Shown: positions 16,195-26,204, counted from the stretch's first letter. The stretch: DNA of 64,000 bases from Bacteroidales bacterium (GCA_017445015.1 JAFSVL010000080.1:1-64000); one strand, 5' to 3'. Notes: generated from the letters alone by a model not told the origin. A program made the numbers and translations.

Positions 16195-17495
16195 AACGCC
16201 TGCTGATCATATCCTACTATTGGCCGCCGACGGGCGGTTCCGGCGTGCAGCGCTGGGTGAAATTCGCCAAGTTCCTGCCCGCTCAGGGCTGGCAGCCGGT
16301 CATTTATACCCCGCTCAATCCGGAGCGGCTGGCGGAAGATGACAGCCTGTGCGCCGACATTCCGCCCGAAGCGGAAATTATCCGTACTCCGATACGAGAA
16401 CCGTATGCCCTGTACCGCAGGATTTTCGGGGGCGGAAAGACGAAAGGCGAAATCAACCCTGTCAGCCGTTCCCGCAGCGGCTGGAAAAAGAAATTTTCCC
16501 TTTTCCTGCGGGGCAATTTCTTCGTTCCCGACCCCCGCGCCGGCTGGGTAAAGCCTTCCGTAAAATTTCTGCTGGACTACCTGGAGGCGCATCCCGTCGA
16601 TGCCATTGTCACCACCGGACCGCCCCATTCGATGCACCTCATCGGCCGGGACCTGTGCCGGGCGCTCCGGCGTACGGGCAGGCCCTGCCCGCCCTGGTTT
16701 GCGGATTTCCGTGACCCCTGGACCCGGATGTTCTATTTCAAGCATCTGGAACTTCTGCCCTGGAACAGGCGACGGCATGAAAAGTTGGAACAGAGCGTAC
16801 TGGATGAGGCGACGCGCGTTATCGCCGTGTCGCCGCCCGTGCGCGACGACTTCCAAAAGGCGACCCGCACTCCGGTGGAACTGATTACCAACGGATTCGA
16901 CCCGGATGATTTTACCGGCGAAGCCGCCGTCCCCGACGAAGGGTCCTTCGCGCTGGTGCATACCGGACTTTTCGCTGCGGACGGAAATCCCCTGAACCTG
17001 TGGCAGGCGCTCGCTGAACTGTGCCGGGAGGATGCTTCCTTCCGCCGGCAGCTGCGCATCCGCCTCGCCGGAAAAGTGGACGGTGAAATAGTGGGAGCCA
17101 TAGCCGGGGCAGGCCTTGGAGAATGCCTGGAGAATCTTGGCTATCTGCCCCATACGGAGGTGACCGCGCTACAGCGGCGTGCCGACGTCCTGATGCTTCC
17201 GCTGCGCCGTGAGCCGGAATATGCCGCGGTGCTGCCCGGAAAAATTTTCGAATACCTGGCGGCCCGGCGACCCGTGCTGGGAATCGGCCAGCGCGACGGT
17301 GCCGCCGCCTGCGTATTGCGTGCTGCCGGAGCGGGGGATATGTTCGAATGGGAGGATACAGCCTCCGTAAAGGCTTTCCTTGAGCGGGAATGGCAGCGCC
17401 GGCTTGCCGGTGAACGCTCCCCGTGCTCCACCGCCGCCGGAAAATACTCCCGTGTGGAACTGACTCGCCAACTGGTGGCTTTATTAAACGTATAA
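16191..17495 (+). CDS. Glycosyltransferase (family 4-like)
   Basis: The 434-residue protein begins KRLLIISYYWPPTGGSGVQRWVKF, the classic GT-B opening with a glycine-rich loop. The C-terminal half has TGLFAADGNPLNLWQAL and PLRREPEYAAVLPGKIFEYLAARRPVLGIG, matching the donor-binding region with the conserved Glu (EY) of GT4 enzymes. The substrate is unknown; surface polysaccharide assembly is the usual context. The start is GTG at 16191, overlapping the stop of the AAA ATPase gene by 4 nt; no ATG nearby keeps the full Rossmann strand. Confidence 0.85.
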   Translation: MKRLLIISYYWPPTGGSGVQRWVKFAKFLPAQGWQPVIYTPLNPERLAEDDSLCADIPPEAEIIRTPIREPYALYRRIFGGGKTKGEINPVSRSRSGWKKKFSLFLRGNFFVPDPRAGWVKPSVKFLLDYLEAHPVDAIVTTGPPHSMHLIGRDLCRALRRTGRPCPPWFADFRDPWTRMFYFKHLELLPWNRRRHEKLEQSVLDEATRVIAVSPPVRDDFQKATRTPVELITNGFDPDDFTGEAAVPDEGSFALVHTGLFAADGNPLNLWQALAELCREDASFRRQLRIRLAGKVDGEIVGAIAGAGLGECLENLGYLPHTEVTALQRRADVLMLPLRREPEYAAVLPGKIFEYLAARRPVLGIGQRDGAAACVLRAAGAGDMFEWEDTASVKAFLEREWQRRLAGERSPCSTAAGKYSRVELTRQLVALLNV

Positions 17496-17560
17496 TTTAC
17501 TTACAGGTGTCCCATTTTGTTGAAAATCCCCCCATTTTTCATGAAATCACGTACCTTGAT

Positions 17561-17663
17561 CATTGAGGCGGCGTCAGGGGAGCGGGAGTTGCCCCTGAGG
17601 CGACTAAGCTCCTGCGTATTGCGGAGCCGAAGGGGCTCTTCCGCGGACTCAGCCGCTTCATGA
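17561..17663. repeat. Large intergenic hairpin array (possibly related to the structured elements)
   Basis: An outer stem TGAGGCGGC (17564-17572) with GCCGCTTCA (17652-17660), one wobble, encloses a TCAGGGG/CCCCTGA hairpin, a GCTCC/GGAGC hairpin and a third built on GAGCC/GGCTC (seen on the minus strand). The layout resembles copies A-C, but the CCCTCCC joining strands are missing, so membership in that family is uncertain. It lies between the glycosyltransferase and yfhO-like genes. Confidence 0.55.
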
Positions 17664-17673
17664 AAGAAAGAAT

Positions 17674-20016
17674 ATGAAAAAGAAACTATTATACTACGTA
17701 TTGATTGTACTGGGATTCCTGGTGCTCTCCTACGCTTTCGTCCCTGAAGTACTGAAAGGAAAAATCGTAAACCAGAGCGACATCTCCGGTTATATCGGGA
17801 TGTCCCGCGAAATGACGGAATGGAATGCTGCCCATCCCGACGACCCGACGGCCTGGACCGGGGCCATGTTCGGCGGCATGCCCACGACCACCATCCAGGC
17901 CTCCACCAAAGGCGACTGGACGCAGAAGATGTACGATTTCCTGCTTACCGGCCGCCGTCCTGCCACATACCTCTTCCTTTCCCTGCTGGGCGCCTTCCTG
18001 ATGATGCTCGCCTTCGGGGTGGGACCTGTGCTGGCGGTGGGCGGTGCCATCGCCGTGACTTTCTGCGCCTATAACCTGCAGATCATCCAGGTGGGGCACA
18101 ACACCAAGATGCAGGCGCTGGCCTTCCTGCCCTGGGTGCTGGCGGCCTTTGCCTACGCTTACCGGAAAGCCCTGCAGAAAAAGCCCTCGTGGCCGCTGGT
18201 GCTGCTGGGTGCGGCGGCGTTCGGCCTGACGGTCAGTTTCCAGGTCAAGGCCAACCATCCGCAGATTTCCTACTATCTGGCCCTGCTGCTCTTCGGCTTC
18301 GCGCTGGCATTGCTTATTGCGTTGATTGTAAGGAACAAAGCCCTGATCGGCCGTTTTTTTGCCGTATCCGCCCTGCTGCTGGTCCTGGGCGGGGTGGGCA
18401 TTGCCACCAATGCGTCGAAATTGCTGCCGACGATGGCCTATACGCCGCATTCCATGCGCGGCGGCAGTTCGGACGGAAAGACCTCCGGATTGCAACTCGA
18501 CTACGCGACATCCTGGTCTTATGGCTGGGAAGAACTGCCCAACCTGATGATTCCGAACTTCAACGGCGGCTCTTCCTCCGGACCGGTGAATCCTGCCCGG
18601 AGCGAGACCTACAAGGTGCTCAAGCGTGCCGGGCAGCCGGGCGCACGCAATATCTGCAAAAACCTGCCGCTTTACTGGGGGCCTCAGCCCTTTACCGCCG
18701 GGCCGATGTACATCGGTGCGGTGACGCTGTTCCTGTTCCTGATGGGCCTGATGCTTTGCTGCGGATGGCAGAAGTGGTGGCTGGCGGCCTGCACGCTGCT
18801 CGCGGTTTTTCTCGCCCTCGGCAACCACTTTATGGCGTTCACGAAGTTTTTTTACGATTTCGTGCCCCTCTACAACAAGTTCCGGACGGTTTCGATGGCG
18901 CTCGTCATCCTGCAGTTCACCCTGCCGCTGCTGGGCTTCATCGCCCTCGACCGCATTATGCGCGGCAATGAGGATGCGGGAAAAGTGCGCAGGGCGGCGT
19001 TGTGGTCCTTCGCGCTGAGCGGCGGCTTCTGTCTGCTCTGTGTGCTGTTTCCGGGCATTGCCGGTGACTTCAAGGCCCCTGTTGATGAGGGAATGCCGGA
19101 AGTCCTCTCCGATGCGCTCGCCGCGGACCGGATGAGCCTGCTCCGTGCGGATGCGCTGCGTTCCCTGCTGCTCATCGCCGGCGCTTTCGCCCTGGTGCTC
19201 TGGGGGAATGCGAAACCCCGTCCCGCGGTCGCGAAGGCGGTGGTGAGCGCAGGATTCTGCATCCTCGTGCTCGCGGATCTCTTCCTGGTGGGCAAACGCT
19301 ATCTGGACGCAGATGATTTTGTCACTCCGAAGGACTTCAGCGCCCAGTTCGCGCAGCGGCCGGCGGACCGGATGATTCTCGAGGACAAGGATCTGTCGTA
19401 CCGCGTTGCCGACCTGAGCGTAAACACGTTCAACGATTCCCATCCCTCCTACTGGCACAAAAACATCGGCGGCTATTCCCCTGCGAAACTACAGCGCTAC
19501 CAGGAATACATTGAAGCGCATCTTTCCGGGGAACTGGCCCTGGCGAAAAAATACCTTGCCGCAGGCGCGGACCTGCCATACCTGGACGGACTGTCGAAAC
19601 TCAACTGCCGCTACCTGGTCGTTGCGGGAGACCGGCCGCCCGTACGCAATCCCTACGCCAAAGGCAATGCCTGGTTTGAAGAAGACGGTGCGCCGATAGA
19701 ACTGGTTTCCTATGCGCCGAACGCCCTGCGCTACCGCTATTCCTCCGAAAAGGGCGGTAAAGCCGTATTCAGCGAAGTGTATTATCCTGACGGATGGACG
19801 CTTACGCTTGAAGATGGTACGCCCCTCGAAATTACGCTGGAAGAAGAAATCCTGCGCGGCGCCTTCCTGCCCGCAGGAGACCACGAACTTGAAATGCGCT
19901 TCGCCCCGCTGTCCTACAAGCGCGGCGAGGCGGTTTCGAGAGCGTCTTCCATCCTGTTGATCCTGCTTGTCCTGCTCTCCCTTGCCGCAGCCTCGTTCTA
20001 TGGAAGTAAAAGCTAA
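17674..20016 (+). CDS. YfhO-family integral membrane protein
   Basis: The 780-residue protein has about 12 hydrophobic segments and, between the first two, the characteristic outer loop (DISGYIGMSREMTEWNAAHPDDPTAWTGAMFGGMPTT). Bacteroidota YfhO proteins are related to GT-C glycosyltransferases, which use lipid-linked sugar donors; the actual reaction is not known for this version. The C-terminal 150 residues form a soluble region (VFSEVYYPDGWTLTLEDG) followed by a last membrane helix. It starts a run of five overlapping or closely spaced genes on the plus strand, and its end overlaps ksgA by 17 nt. Confidence 0.85.
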   Translation: MKKKLLYYVLIVLGFLVLSYAFVPEVLKGKIVNQSDISGYIGMSREMTEWNAAHPDDPTAWTGAMFGGMPTTTIQASTKGDWTQKMYDFLLTGRRPATYLFLSLLGAFLMMLAFGVGPVLAVGGAIAVTFCAYNLQIIQVGHNTKMQALAFLPWVLAAFAYAYRKALQKKPSWPLVLLGAAAFGLTVSFQVKANHPQISYYLALLLFGFALALLIALIVRNKALIGRFFAVSALLLVLGGVGIATNASKLLPTMAYTPHSMRGGSSDGKTSGLQLDYATSWSYGWEELPNLMIPNFNGGSSSGPVNPARSETYKVLKRAGQPGARNICKNLPLYWGPQPFTAGPMYIGAVTLFLFLMGLMLCCGWQKWWLAACTLLAVFLALGNHFMAFTKFFYDFVPLYNKFRTVSMALVILQFTLPLLGFIALDRIMRGNEDAGKVRRAALWSFALSGGFCLLCVLFPGIAGDFKAPVDEGMPEVLSDALAADRMSLLRADALRSLLLIAGAFALVLWGNAKPRPAVAKAVVSAGFCILVLADLFLVGKRYLDADDFVTPKDFSAQFAQRPADRMILEDKDLSYRVADLSVNTFNDSHPSYWHKNIGGYSPAKLQRYQEYIEAHLSGELALAKKYLAAGADLPYLDGLSKLNCRYLVVAGDRPPVRNPYAKGNAWFEEDGAPIELVSYAPNALRYRYSSEKGGKAVFSEVYYPDGWTLTLEDGTPLEITLEEEILRGAFLPAGDHELEMRFAPLSYKRGEAVSRASSILLILLVLLSLAAASFYGSKS

Positions 20017-20764
20017 AAAAGCACTCGGACAGCATTTCCTCACCGATGAGCGGGTGGCCCGCGCCATTGTCGATGCGCTCGGCGAGGGGGTGCGCGACGT
20101 GCTGGAAATCGGTCCGGGCACGGGGGTGCTCACGAAATACCTCCTGCAAAGGGAGGACATCGACCTGCGGATGGTAGAACTGGACCCAGAGTCCGTGGAG
20201 TACCTGCTGACGCATTTCCCGAACGTGCAGGGACGGCTTTACGAGGCGGATTTCCTGCGCTTTGACCTGGACCGCATCTTTCCGGGGGAGTATCGCATCA
20301 TCGGTAATTTCCCATATAATATCTCGTCGCAGATTTTCTTCAAAATCCTGGACGGACGCGACCGTGTGCCTGAAGTCGTGTGCATGCTGCAAAAGGAAGT
20401 GGCGGACCGTCTGGCGGAAAAGCCCGGCAGCAAGACCTACGGCATCCTGTCGGTGCTGCTGCAGGCCTGGTATGACATCACGCCGGTATTGCAGGTCGGT
20501 CCCGGGGCCTTCTGTCCGCCGCCCAAGGTGCAGTCTGCGGTCATCCGCCTGCGCCGCAACGGCCGCACGAATCTCGGCTGTGACGAAAAGCGCTTCCGGC
20601 AGGTCGTGAAAATGGCCTTCAATCAGCGCAGGAAAACCCTGCGCAATGCGCTTAGACCCCTTCTCCCGGAGGGAGCCGATACCTCCGACCCGATTTTCGA
20701 CCTGCGTGCCGAAAAACTGGGCGTGGAGGATTTTGTCCGTCTTGTCCAAAGTTTTTTCCCATGA
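20000..20764 (+). CDS. ksgA: 16S rRNA (adenine1518-N6/adenine1519-N6) dimethyltransferase
   Basis: The 254-residue protein dimethylates two adjacent adenosines near the 3' end of 16S rRNA. It starts VKAKKALGQHFLTDE, has the SAM-binding EIGPGTGVLT and the catalytic NFPYN (IGNFPYNISSQ), and the C-terminal helical part with FNQRRKTLRNAL. The ATG at 20000 lies inside the end of the yfhO-like gene; 11 extra in-frame upstream residues are not conserved-looking. Its stop overlaps the ATG of the GH2 gene (ATGA). Confidence 0.95.
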   Translation: MEVKAKKALGQHFLTDERVARAIVDALGEGVRDVLEIGPGTGVLTKYLLQREDIDLRMVELDPESVEYLLTHFPNVQGRLYEADFLRFDLDRIFPGEYRIIGNFPYNISSQIFFKILDGRDRVPEVVCMLQKEVADRLAEKPGSKTYGILSVLLQAWYDITPVLQVGPGAFCPPPKVQSAVIRLRRNGRTNLGCDEKRFRQVVKMAFNQRRKTLRNALRPLLPEGADTSDPIFDLRAEKLGVEDFVRLVQSFFP

Positions 20765-22857
20765 AAAAAATTGCATTTCTCCTGTCTGCCGTTGCAGTAC
20801 TGCTCCCGGCCTGTAAAAAATCCCCGTCCGCGTGGACGGACCGCGACGTTCCCGGAAAACCGATCGAAACCTGGTCCTTCAGCCTGGACGGCCGGCAATG
20901 GGAAAAGGTCAGCGTTCCGCACAGTTACAACGCCATAGACGGCCGTTCCCCGTCCTATTACCGCGGAACGGCATATTACAAGACCACCCTGCCGCGCTAT
21001 GCGGCGGATGCCCCGCGTTACCTGCTCTTTGAGGGCGTGGGGCAGGCGGCTGTCGTGCTCGTGGACGGAGATACCCTCAAGACCCACAGCGGGGCATATA
21101 CCCCCTTCTGGGTGAACGTAAGCGGCCGCGGCGGCAGCGAGGTGACCGTGATCTGCGACAACCGCGAGGACTGGGCGCGTATCCCCCTGACCTCGGATTT
21201 CAACAAGAACGGCGGTATCCATTATCCCGTGTGGCTGCTGGAATGTCCCCCGGTGCACTTCGGTGTGGAATCCTTCGGCCTATATCGCCTGCATGTCGCC
21301 ACGCCCTCAGTCAGTAAAGCCGCCGCAAAGGGCCGGGCCACGACGCTGCTGCGCAATGCCAGCAGCCAGGCCAGGCACGTGGATGTGGAATGGAAACTGG
21401 AGGACGCCGAAGGGAAGGAAGTGCTGTCCTGCCAGGTGCCTGTCGATCTTACCGCCGGCGAGGCACAAGAACTGGAATGGAATTTCCTCCTTCAGAAACC
21501 TCATCTTTGGGATGGTATGGCCGACCCTTATCTCTATCAGGTGAGCGTGCGCGCAGGAGAGGATGTCGCCCGGACGCAGATCGGTTTCCGCTGGTATTCG
21601 CTGGACCGGGACAAGGGCTTCTTCCTGAACGGCAAGCCGTATCCCCTGCGCGGAGTGTGCATGCACCAGGACAAGGAAGGGATTGCTTCGGCATTCCGCA
21701 AGGCCGATATCGATGCGGATTATGAACTTGTCCGCGAACTGGGCTGCAATTTCCTGCGCCTGGCGCACTATCCGCACAACGACTACGCCTTCCGCCTCTG
21801 CGACCGCATGGGCATTGTCGTCCAGACGGAGATTCCCTGGGTGAACAATTGCGGCACGGAGGCTCCTGACGCTTATTTTACCGATATTTTCAACCAGATG
21901 CGGGAGATGGTGACCTCGCTCTATAACCATCCATCCATCTGCTTCTGGGGCATGTGGAATGAACTGGATACCTGGAGCCATGAGCCCTATAAGGTGCACG
22001 GGAAACTGGATTCCTGGCGCGTGGTCCGGGAAACGGAAAAACTCTACCGTTACACCAAGAAACTCGACCCCTGGCGCAGCGTGGGCCTGACCGACGACTC
22101 CGTCTTCCAGCGTGAAGGCTACACGCAGCTCAAGGCGGATTACTATAGCGAAAACCGTTATCACGGATGGTATTATGACTATGACCATTTCGAAGGACTG
22201 ACGGGGCGGATGGAATGGATCCGGGACCGGATGGGCGTCACCAACATTTCCGAGTATGGCGTGGGGGTCAATCCGTTCTGCCATACCTGGAATCCGGAAC
22301 TGATCCGCCGCGACCGCAGCGATTCCCTGCATGTCGAGGAGTTCGGAAATCTCTTCCATGAGTCCTACGCCGCACAGATTGCCCGAATGCCCTTCCTGAA
22401 CTTTACCTCCATCTGGATTCTTTCCGATTTTGCCGTAGCAAGGCGTCAGGAGGGATTCATGGACAGTGAAGACGGCGTCAACTTTACCGTAAACGAGGCC
22501 CGCAAGTACACCAACGACAAGGGTTTGGTGACACGCGATAAAAAACTTCGCAAAGATGCCTTCTATCTTTATAAATCCTGGTGGAACAAAGCGGTGGAGA
22601 CGGTCCATATCACGTCGAAGCGGCTGAAATACCGTCCGGCGGGCGAGCCCTTCACGCTCACCGTCTATTCCAACGCCCCGTCGCTGGAACTCTTCTGCAA
22701 TGGGGAAAAGGCGGGTTCCCTGGCAGAAAGCGGCGAGCCCACGGGCGTGGTCTGGAAATTCGATGCCCGGATGGGAGACGGTCCCACCACCTTCCGCGTC
22801 CAGGCGCCGGACGGCACTTTTGATGAGGTAACGTTCGACGCGCTGCGTTTTGATTGA
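20761..22857 (+). CDS. Glycoside hydrolase family 2 protein (beta-galactosidase-like), lipoprotein
   Basis: The 698-residue protein starts with a lipoprotein signal (MKKIAFLLSAVAVLLPAC, Cys at 18). It then has the GH2 order: sugar-binding jelly roll (WEKVSVPHSYNAIDG, YRGTAYYKT), an Ig-like domain, and a TIM barrel. The barrel carries RLAHYPHND, the acid/base Glu in GMWNELDTW, and the likely nucleophile Glu in NISEYGVG. It should cleave beta-linked sugars at the cell envelope; exact specificity cannot be read off. It is shorter than LacZ-type enzymes (about 1000 residues). It is translationally coupled to ksgA (ATGA overlap). Confidence 0.9.
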   Translation: MKKIAFLLSAVAVLLPACKKSPSAWTDRDVPGKPIETWSFSLDGRQWEKVSVPHSYNAIDGRSPSYYRGTAYYKTTLPRYAADAPRYLLFEGVGQAAVVLVDGDTLKTHSGAYTPFWVNVSGRGGSEVTVICDNREDWARIPLTSDFNKNGGIHYPVWLLECPPVHFGVESFGLYRLHVATPSVSKAAAKGRATTLLRNASSQARHVDVEWKLEDAEGKEVLSCQVPVDLTAGEAQELEWNFLLQKPHLWDGMADPYLYQVSVRAGEDVARTQIGFRWYSLDRDKGFFLNGKPYPLRGVCMHQDKEGIASAFRKADIDADYELVRELGCNFLRLAHYPHNDYAFRLCDRMGIVVQTEIPWVNNCGTEAPDAYFTDIFNQMREMVTSLYNHPSICFWGMWNELDTWSHEPYKVHGKLDSWRVVRETEKLYRYTKKLDPWRSVGLTDDSVFQREGYTQLKADYYSENRYHGWYYDYDHFEGLTGRMEWIRDRMGVTNISEYGVGVNPFCHTWNPELIRRDRSDSLHVEEFGNLFHESYAAQIARMPFLNFTSIWILSDFAVARRQEGFMDSEDGVNFTVNEARKYTNDKGLVTRDKKLRKDAFYLYKSWWNKAVETVHITSKRLKYRPAGEPFTLTVYSNAPSLELFCNGEKAGSLAESGEPTGVVWKFDARMGDGPTTFRVQAPDGTFDEVTFDALRFD

Positions 22858-22879
22858 TGAGCAACATTGATTACCTTTG
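22849..22879 (+). promoter_or_regulatory. Promoter of the M13 peptidase gene inside the operon
   Basis: TTTG (22849-22852), 19-nt spacer and TACCTTTG (22872-22879) is a full consensus promoter that begins in the last codons of the GH2 gene. The -7 box ends 7 nt before ATG 22887. This supports that ATG over the earlier in-frame ATG at 22854, which lies inside the promoter. Confidence 0.75.
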
Positions 22880-22886
22880 TCCCGAT

Positions 22887-24914
22887 ATGAAAAAGACAAT
22901 GACATTCTTCCTTGCGGCGGCGGCCCTGCTGGCCGGAGCCTGCTGCCGCGGTCCGGTGAAAACCGCCGGCATTACGTATGAGAACATGGACACCACGGCG
23001 CGTCCGGGTGACGATTTTGCCCGTTATGCCACGGGACGCTGGGCGGCGCTGAACCCCCAGCCGCCGGAATATCCGATGTGGGGTACGACCTCCAAGGTGC
23101 ATGAGGACAATGTCAAGGCGCTGGCGGCCATGATCAAGGAAATCGCCTCCAAGCCCAACCGGAAAGGCAGCATTGAGCAGAAAATCGGAGACCTGTACAA
23201 TCAGGCGATGGATTCCGTGCGGCTGAACGCCGAGGGAGCCGCGCCGATCAAGGCCCATATCGCCGAACTGGATGCCATCTCTACCCGGGAGGAACTGCTG
23301 AGTTACTGTGCAAAGGAGCACGATGCGATGCTGTTCGGCGTGTTCATCGCCGCGGATGAGAAGGATGCGGCGAACAATATCCTCTGCATCAGCCAGGGCG
23401 GCCTGTCGCTCGGGAACCGGGACTATTACCTTTCCGACGATCCGCAGAGCGTACGTACGCGGGCGCTGATGCAGGACCATATGCGCAAACTCTTCGTCCT
23501 GACGGGTTACAGCGAAGATGTGGCGGCGGACAAGGTGGCGCGTATCTGGGCCATCGAAAACGAGATAGCCGTGCCTTACTACTCGCAGGAGAGGCAGCGC
23601 ATTCCCGAAGAGAATTACCACAAGATTTCCGTGGATTCCCTCCAGGCGCTTTGCGGGGAATTTCCCTGGAAAACCTGGCTCGCCGAAGCGGGCTACGGGC
23701 GCACGCAGGTGGTGGACCTGGGCCAGCCGGAGCCGGTTGTGAAGAGTTGCGAAATTTTGATGACCGCTCCGCTCGAAGACCTCAAGGCCGTCTATGCGTG
23801 GGGGATTATTTCCGGCGCTTCGTCGCTGGTGTCCGACGATTTCACCGATGAGAATTTCGACTATGCCTCCAAGCGTTTCGGAACCAAGGAGAAGAGCCCG
23901 CGCTGGAAACGGGCGGAGAGCCTGGTGGACGGCCTGATGTCCGACGCCATCGGACAGATGTATGTGAAAAAGTACTTCCCGAAGGCGGCGAAGAAGGAGA
24001 TGCTGGAACTGGTTGCGAACCTGCAGACGGCGCTCGGCGAGCGTATCAGGGCGCAGGAGTGGATGTGCGATTCCACCAAGGCGGTGGCGCTTGAAAAACT
24101 GGCGGCCTATACCGTCAAAGTGGGCTATCCCGACAAGTGGGACGACCTGAGCGGCCTGGTCATCGACCCGGAGAAGAGCCTTTACGAGAACGTGCGCTCC
24201 GCTTCCGAATTCTACTGGCAGCTTAATTACGATAAGAAATATGAGAAGCCCGTCGACAAGAGCGAGTGGCACATGCCGGCGCAGATGGTGAATGCCTATT
24301 ATAACCCTACGACCAACGAGATCTGCTTCCCCGCAGGCTTCCTGCAGCCGCCGCTCTTTGACCTTAACGCGGATGCCGCTGCGAATTACGGCTCGATCGG
24401 GGTCGTCATCGGACATGAAATGACGCACGGATTCGACGACCAGGGCCGTCTCTATGACAAGAACGGCAACCTTTGCGACTGGTGGACCGAGGCCGACGGG
24501 GAGGCCTTCAAGAAACCCTGCGATGCGATGGCGGACTATTTCAGCAGTCTGTGGGTAATCCCCGGTGAACTGAAGGCGAATGGCCGTCTCTGCCTCGGCG
24601 AGAACATCGCCGACCACGGCGGACTGAACGTCGCGTTCGACGCGCTGAAACTCTGGCAGCAGAAGCACGGCCGTCTGGGAGATGACAACGGCTTTACCCC
24701 GGAGCAGCGCTTCTTCCTTTCCTATGCGACGGTCTGGGCAAGCGTGACGACGGACGACCTGCTGCGCTACCTCGTGATGATGGATGTGCACTCGCCGGCG
24801 CGTCTGCGCGTGAACGGCGCCCTGCCGCAGATCGATGCCTGGTACGAGGCCTTCGGCATCACGGAAGGGGATTCCCTCTATGTCGCACCGGAAAACCGCG
24901 TGCGCGTATGGTAG
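22887..24914 (+). CDS. M13 family metallopeptidase (PepO/neprilysin-like), lipoprotein
   Basis: The 675-residue zinc endopeptidase starts with a lipoprotein signal (MKKTMTFFLAAAALLAGAC). The catalytic site GHEMTHGFDDQG (HExxH) and the third-ligand region ENIADHGGLNVAFDAL, plus the substrate-binding NAYYNPTTNEICFPAGFLQPP, are intact. The C-terminus ends RVRVW, as is usual in this family (CxVW). It should degrade peptides in the periplasm or at the surface. It has its own promoter although it sits in the yfhO-to-phosphatase run, and it overlaps the next gene by 7 nt. Confidence 0.93.
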   Translation: MKKTMTFFLAAAALLAGACCRGPVKTAGITYENMDTTARPGDDFARYATGRWAALNPQPPEYPMWGTTSKVHEDNVKALAAMIKEIASKPNRKGSIEQKIGDLYNQAMDSVRLNAEGAAPIKAHIAELDAISTREELLSYCAKEHDAMLFGVFIAADEKDAANNILCISQGGLSLGNRDYYLSDDPQSVRTRALMQDHMRKLFVLTGYSEDVAADKVARIWAIENEIAVPYYSQERQRIPEENYHKISVDSLQALCGEFPWKTWLAEAGYGRTQVVDLGQPEPVVKSCEILMTAPLEDLKAVYAWGIISGASSLVSDDFTDENFDYASKRFGTKEKSPRWKRAESLVDGLMSDAIGQMYVKKYFPKAAKKEMLELVANLQTALGERIRAQEWMCDSTKAVALEKLAAYTVKVGYPDKWDDLSGLVIDPEKSLYENVRSASEFYWQLNYDKKYEKPVDKSEWHMPAQMVNAYYNPTTNEICFPAGFLQPPLFDLNADAAANYGSIGVVIGHEMTHGFDDQGRLYDKNGNLCDWWTEADGEAFKKPCDAMADYFSSLWVIPGELKANGRLCLGENIADHGGLNVAFDALKLWQQKHGRLGDDNGFTPEQRFFLSYATVWASVTTDDLLRYLVMMDVHSPARLRVNGALPQIDAWYEAFGITEGDSLYVAPENRVRVW

Positions 24915-26197
24915 CCCGTTTTTTCCGGGTCCTGTTGCTGCTGTTGGCGGCAGGACCTGCATTTGCCCAGCGGACGACCGTTTTTGACGAGATCCGCAGC
25001 GATGCGAACAAGCGTGCGGGACTCGACGGGCTGTACCGGATGGAGAAAGTGGCGCTGACGCCCGCGCCGAAGGGCTATGAAGCCTTTTATATCGCCCATT
25101 ACGGACGGCACGGATCGCGTTATGCCTACTCGCCGAAGATTTTCACGAATCCCATGGCCGCGCTCGAAAAGGGCCGGAAGGAAGATAATCTGACGGAGTT
25201 CGGAAGCCGACTGCTGGATACCTTGGGAAGCCGCTGGCAGACGATGCAGTACCTGGTCGGAGATTTGACGCCCCTGGGCTGGGAACAGCATCAGTTTATC
25301 GGAAAGACGATGGTCGCGTCGTTCCCGTCTGTTTTCGGGCGGGGGAGCCGGGTGGATGCCGCATCGTCGCCCACGGAGCGCTCCATCGTCAGCATGGCTT
25401 CCTGTTGTGCGGCCATCTCCCGGGCGGCACCTATGAGCCGCATCTATGCGCATCAGGGGGCGATGGATTATCAGGCGACGCGCCCCAACCTCCGGAACAA
25501 TCCCTTCAGGTACCAGGGACCGGACCAGCCGTACCCGTATCCCTATACCGACGACGAATACCTGGAAGCCCGTTTCCCCGCCTACCGGCATATGCTGGGC
25601 CGGCTTTTCAAGGATGTGGACCTTGCGCTCGCGGACCGTTCAGCCGCCCTGCTGATTTATCAAACCAATATCATGATGGAAGGCTGGCGCAGTCTCCCGG
25701 AGAAAGACCGGATTGACTTTACCGGCCTGATGACCGAGGAGGAACTGAACGCTTACTGGGAGGTCTGCAATTTCATGGAGTACCGGGAGTATTACAAGTA
25801 CCGCACGCCCTGCTCGGCCATTGCGGACGATATGATGGCCAAGGCGGATACCCGTCTGGAACAGGGCGAGTGCGGCGCGGACCTGCGCTTCGGACACGAT
25901 CATTGCCTGCTGTCCCTGCTGATGGTGCTGGATGTGGACGGAATGGGAACCGTCGCTTCCCGGGCGGAGGACATTCCGCTCTGGTTCCAGAATTTCCGCG
26001 CTCCGATGGCGGGCAACATCCAATGGGTATTTTACCGGCCCCGCGGCAAACGCGCCGGCGACGTGCTCGTGAAAGTGCTGCTGAACGGCGAGGAAATGCC
26101 GGTCGGCGGGCTTGCTCCGGTGAGCGGTCCCTATTACCGCTGGGAAGACCTGCGCGACTTCTGGAAATCCCGCACGGACCTGTTCGTCATCCGCTAA
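24908..26197 (+). CDS. Histidine-type acid phosphatase (phytase/MINPP-like)
   Basis: The 429-residue secreted protein (signal peptide ending PAFAQ) carries the phosphatase signature HYGRHGSRY near residue 60, whose His would form the phospho-intermediate. The distal acid segment is LRFGHDHCLLSLL (GHD) near residue 325. This matches branch 2 histidine phosphatases. Bacteroidales members related to multiple inositol-polyphosphate phosphatase can release phosphate from phytate, but the substrate here is inferred only. It is the last gene of the plus-strand run and ends 26 nt from the convergent SGNH-like gene. Confidence 0.88.
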   Translation: MVARFFRVLLLLLAAGPAFAQRTTVFDEIRSDANKRAGLDGLYRMEKVALTPAPKGYEAFYIAHYGRHGSRYAYSPKIFTNPMAALEKGRKEDNLTEFGSRLLDTLGSRWQTMQYLVGDLTPLGWEQHQFIGKTMVASFPSVFGRGSRVDAASSPTERSIVSMASCCAAISRAAPMSRIYAHQGAMDYQATRPNLRNNPFRYQGPDQPYPYPYTDDEYLEARFPAYRHMLGRLFKDVDLALADRSAALLIYQTNIMMEGWRSLPEKDRIDFTGLMTEEELNAYWEVCNFMEYREYYKYRTPCSAIADDMMAKADTRLEQGECGADLRFGHDHCLLSLLMVLDVDGMGTVASRAEDIPLWFQNFRAPMAGNIQWVFYRPRGKRAGDVLVKVLLNGEEMPVGGLAPVSGPYYRWEDLRDFWKSRTDLFVIR

Positions 26198-26204
26198 GCG
26201 GTCG

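Noticed and set aside
22854..22886. Earlier in-frame ATG of the M13 peptidase gene
   Set aside because: It would place the signal peptide 11 residues inside, and the segment is occupied by a consensus promoter.
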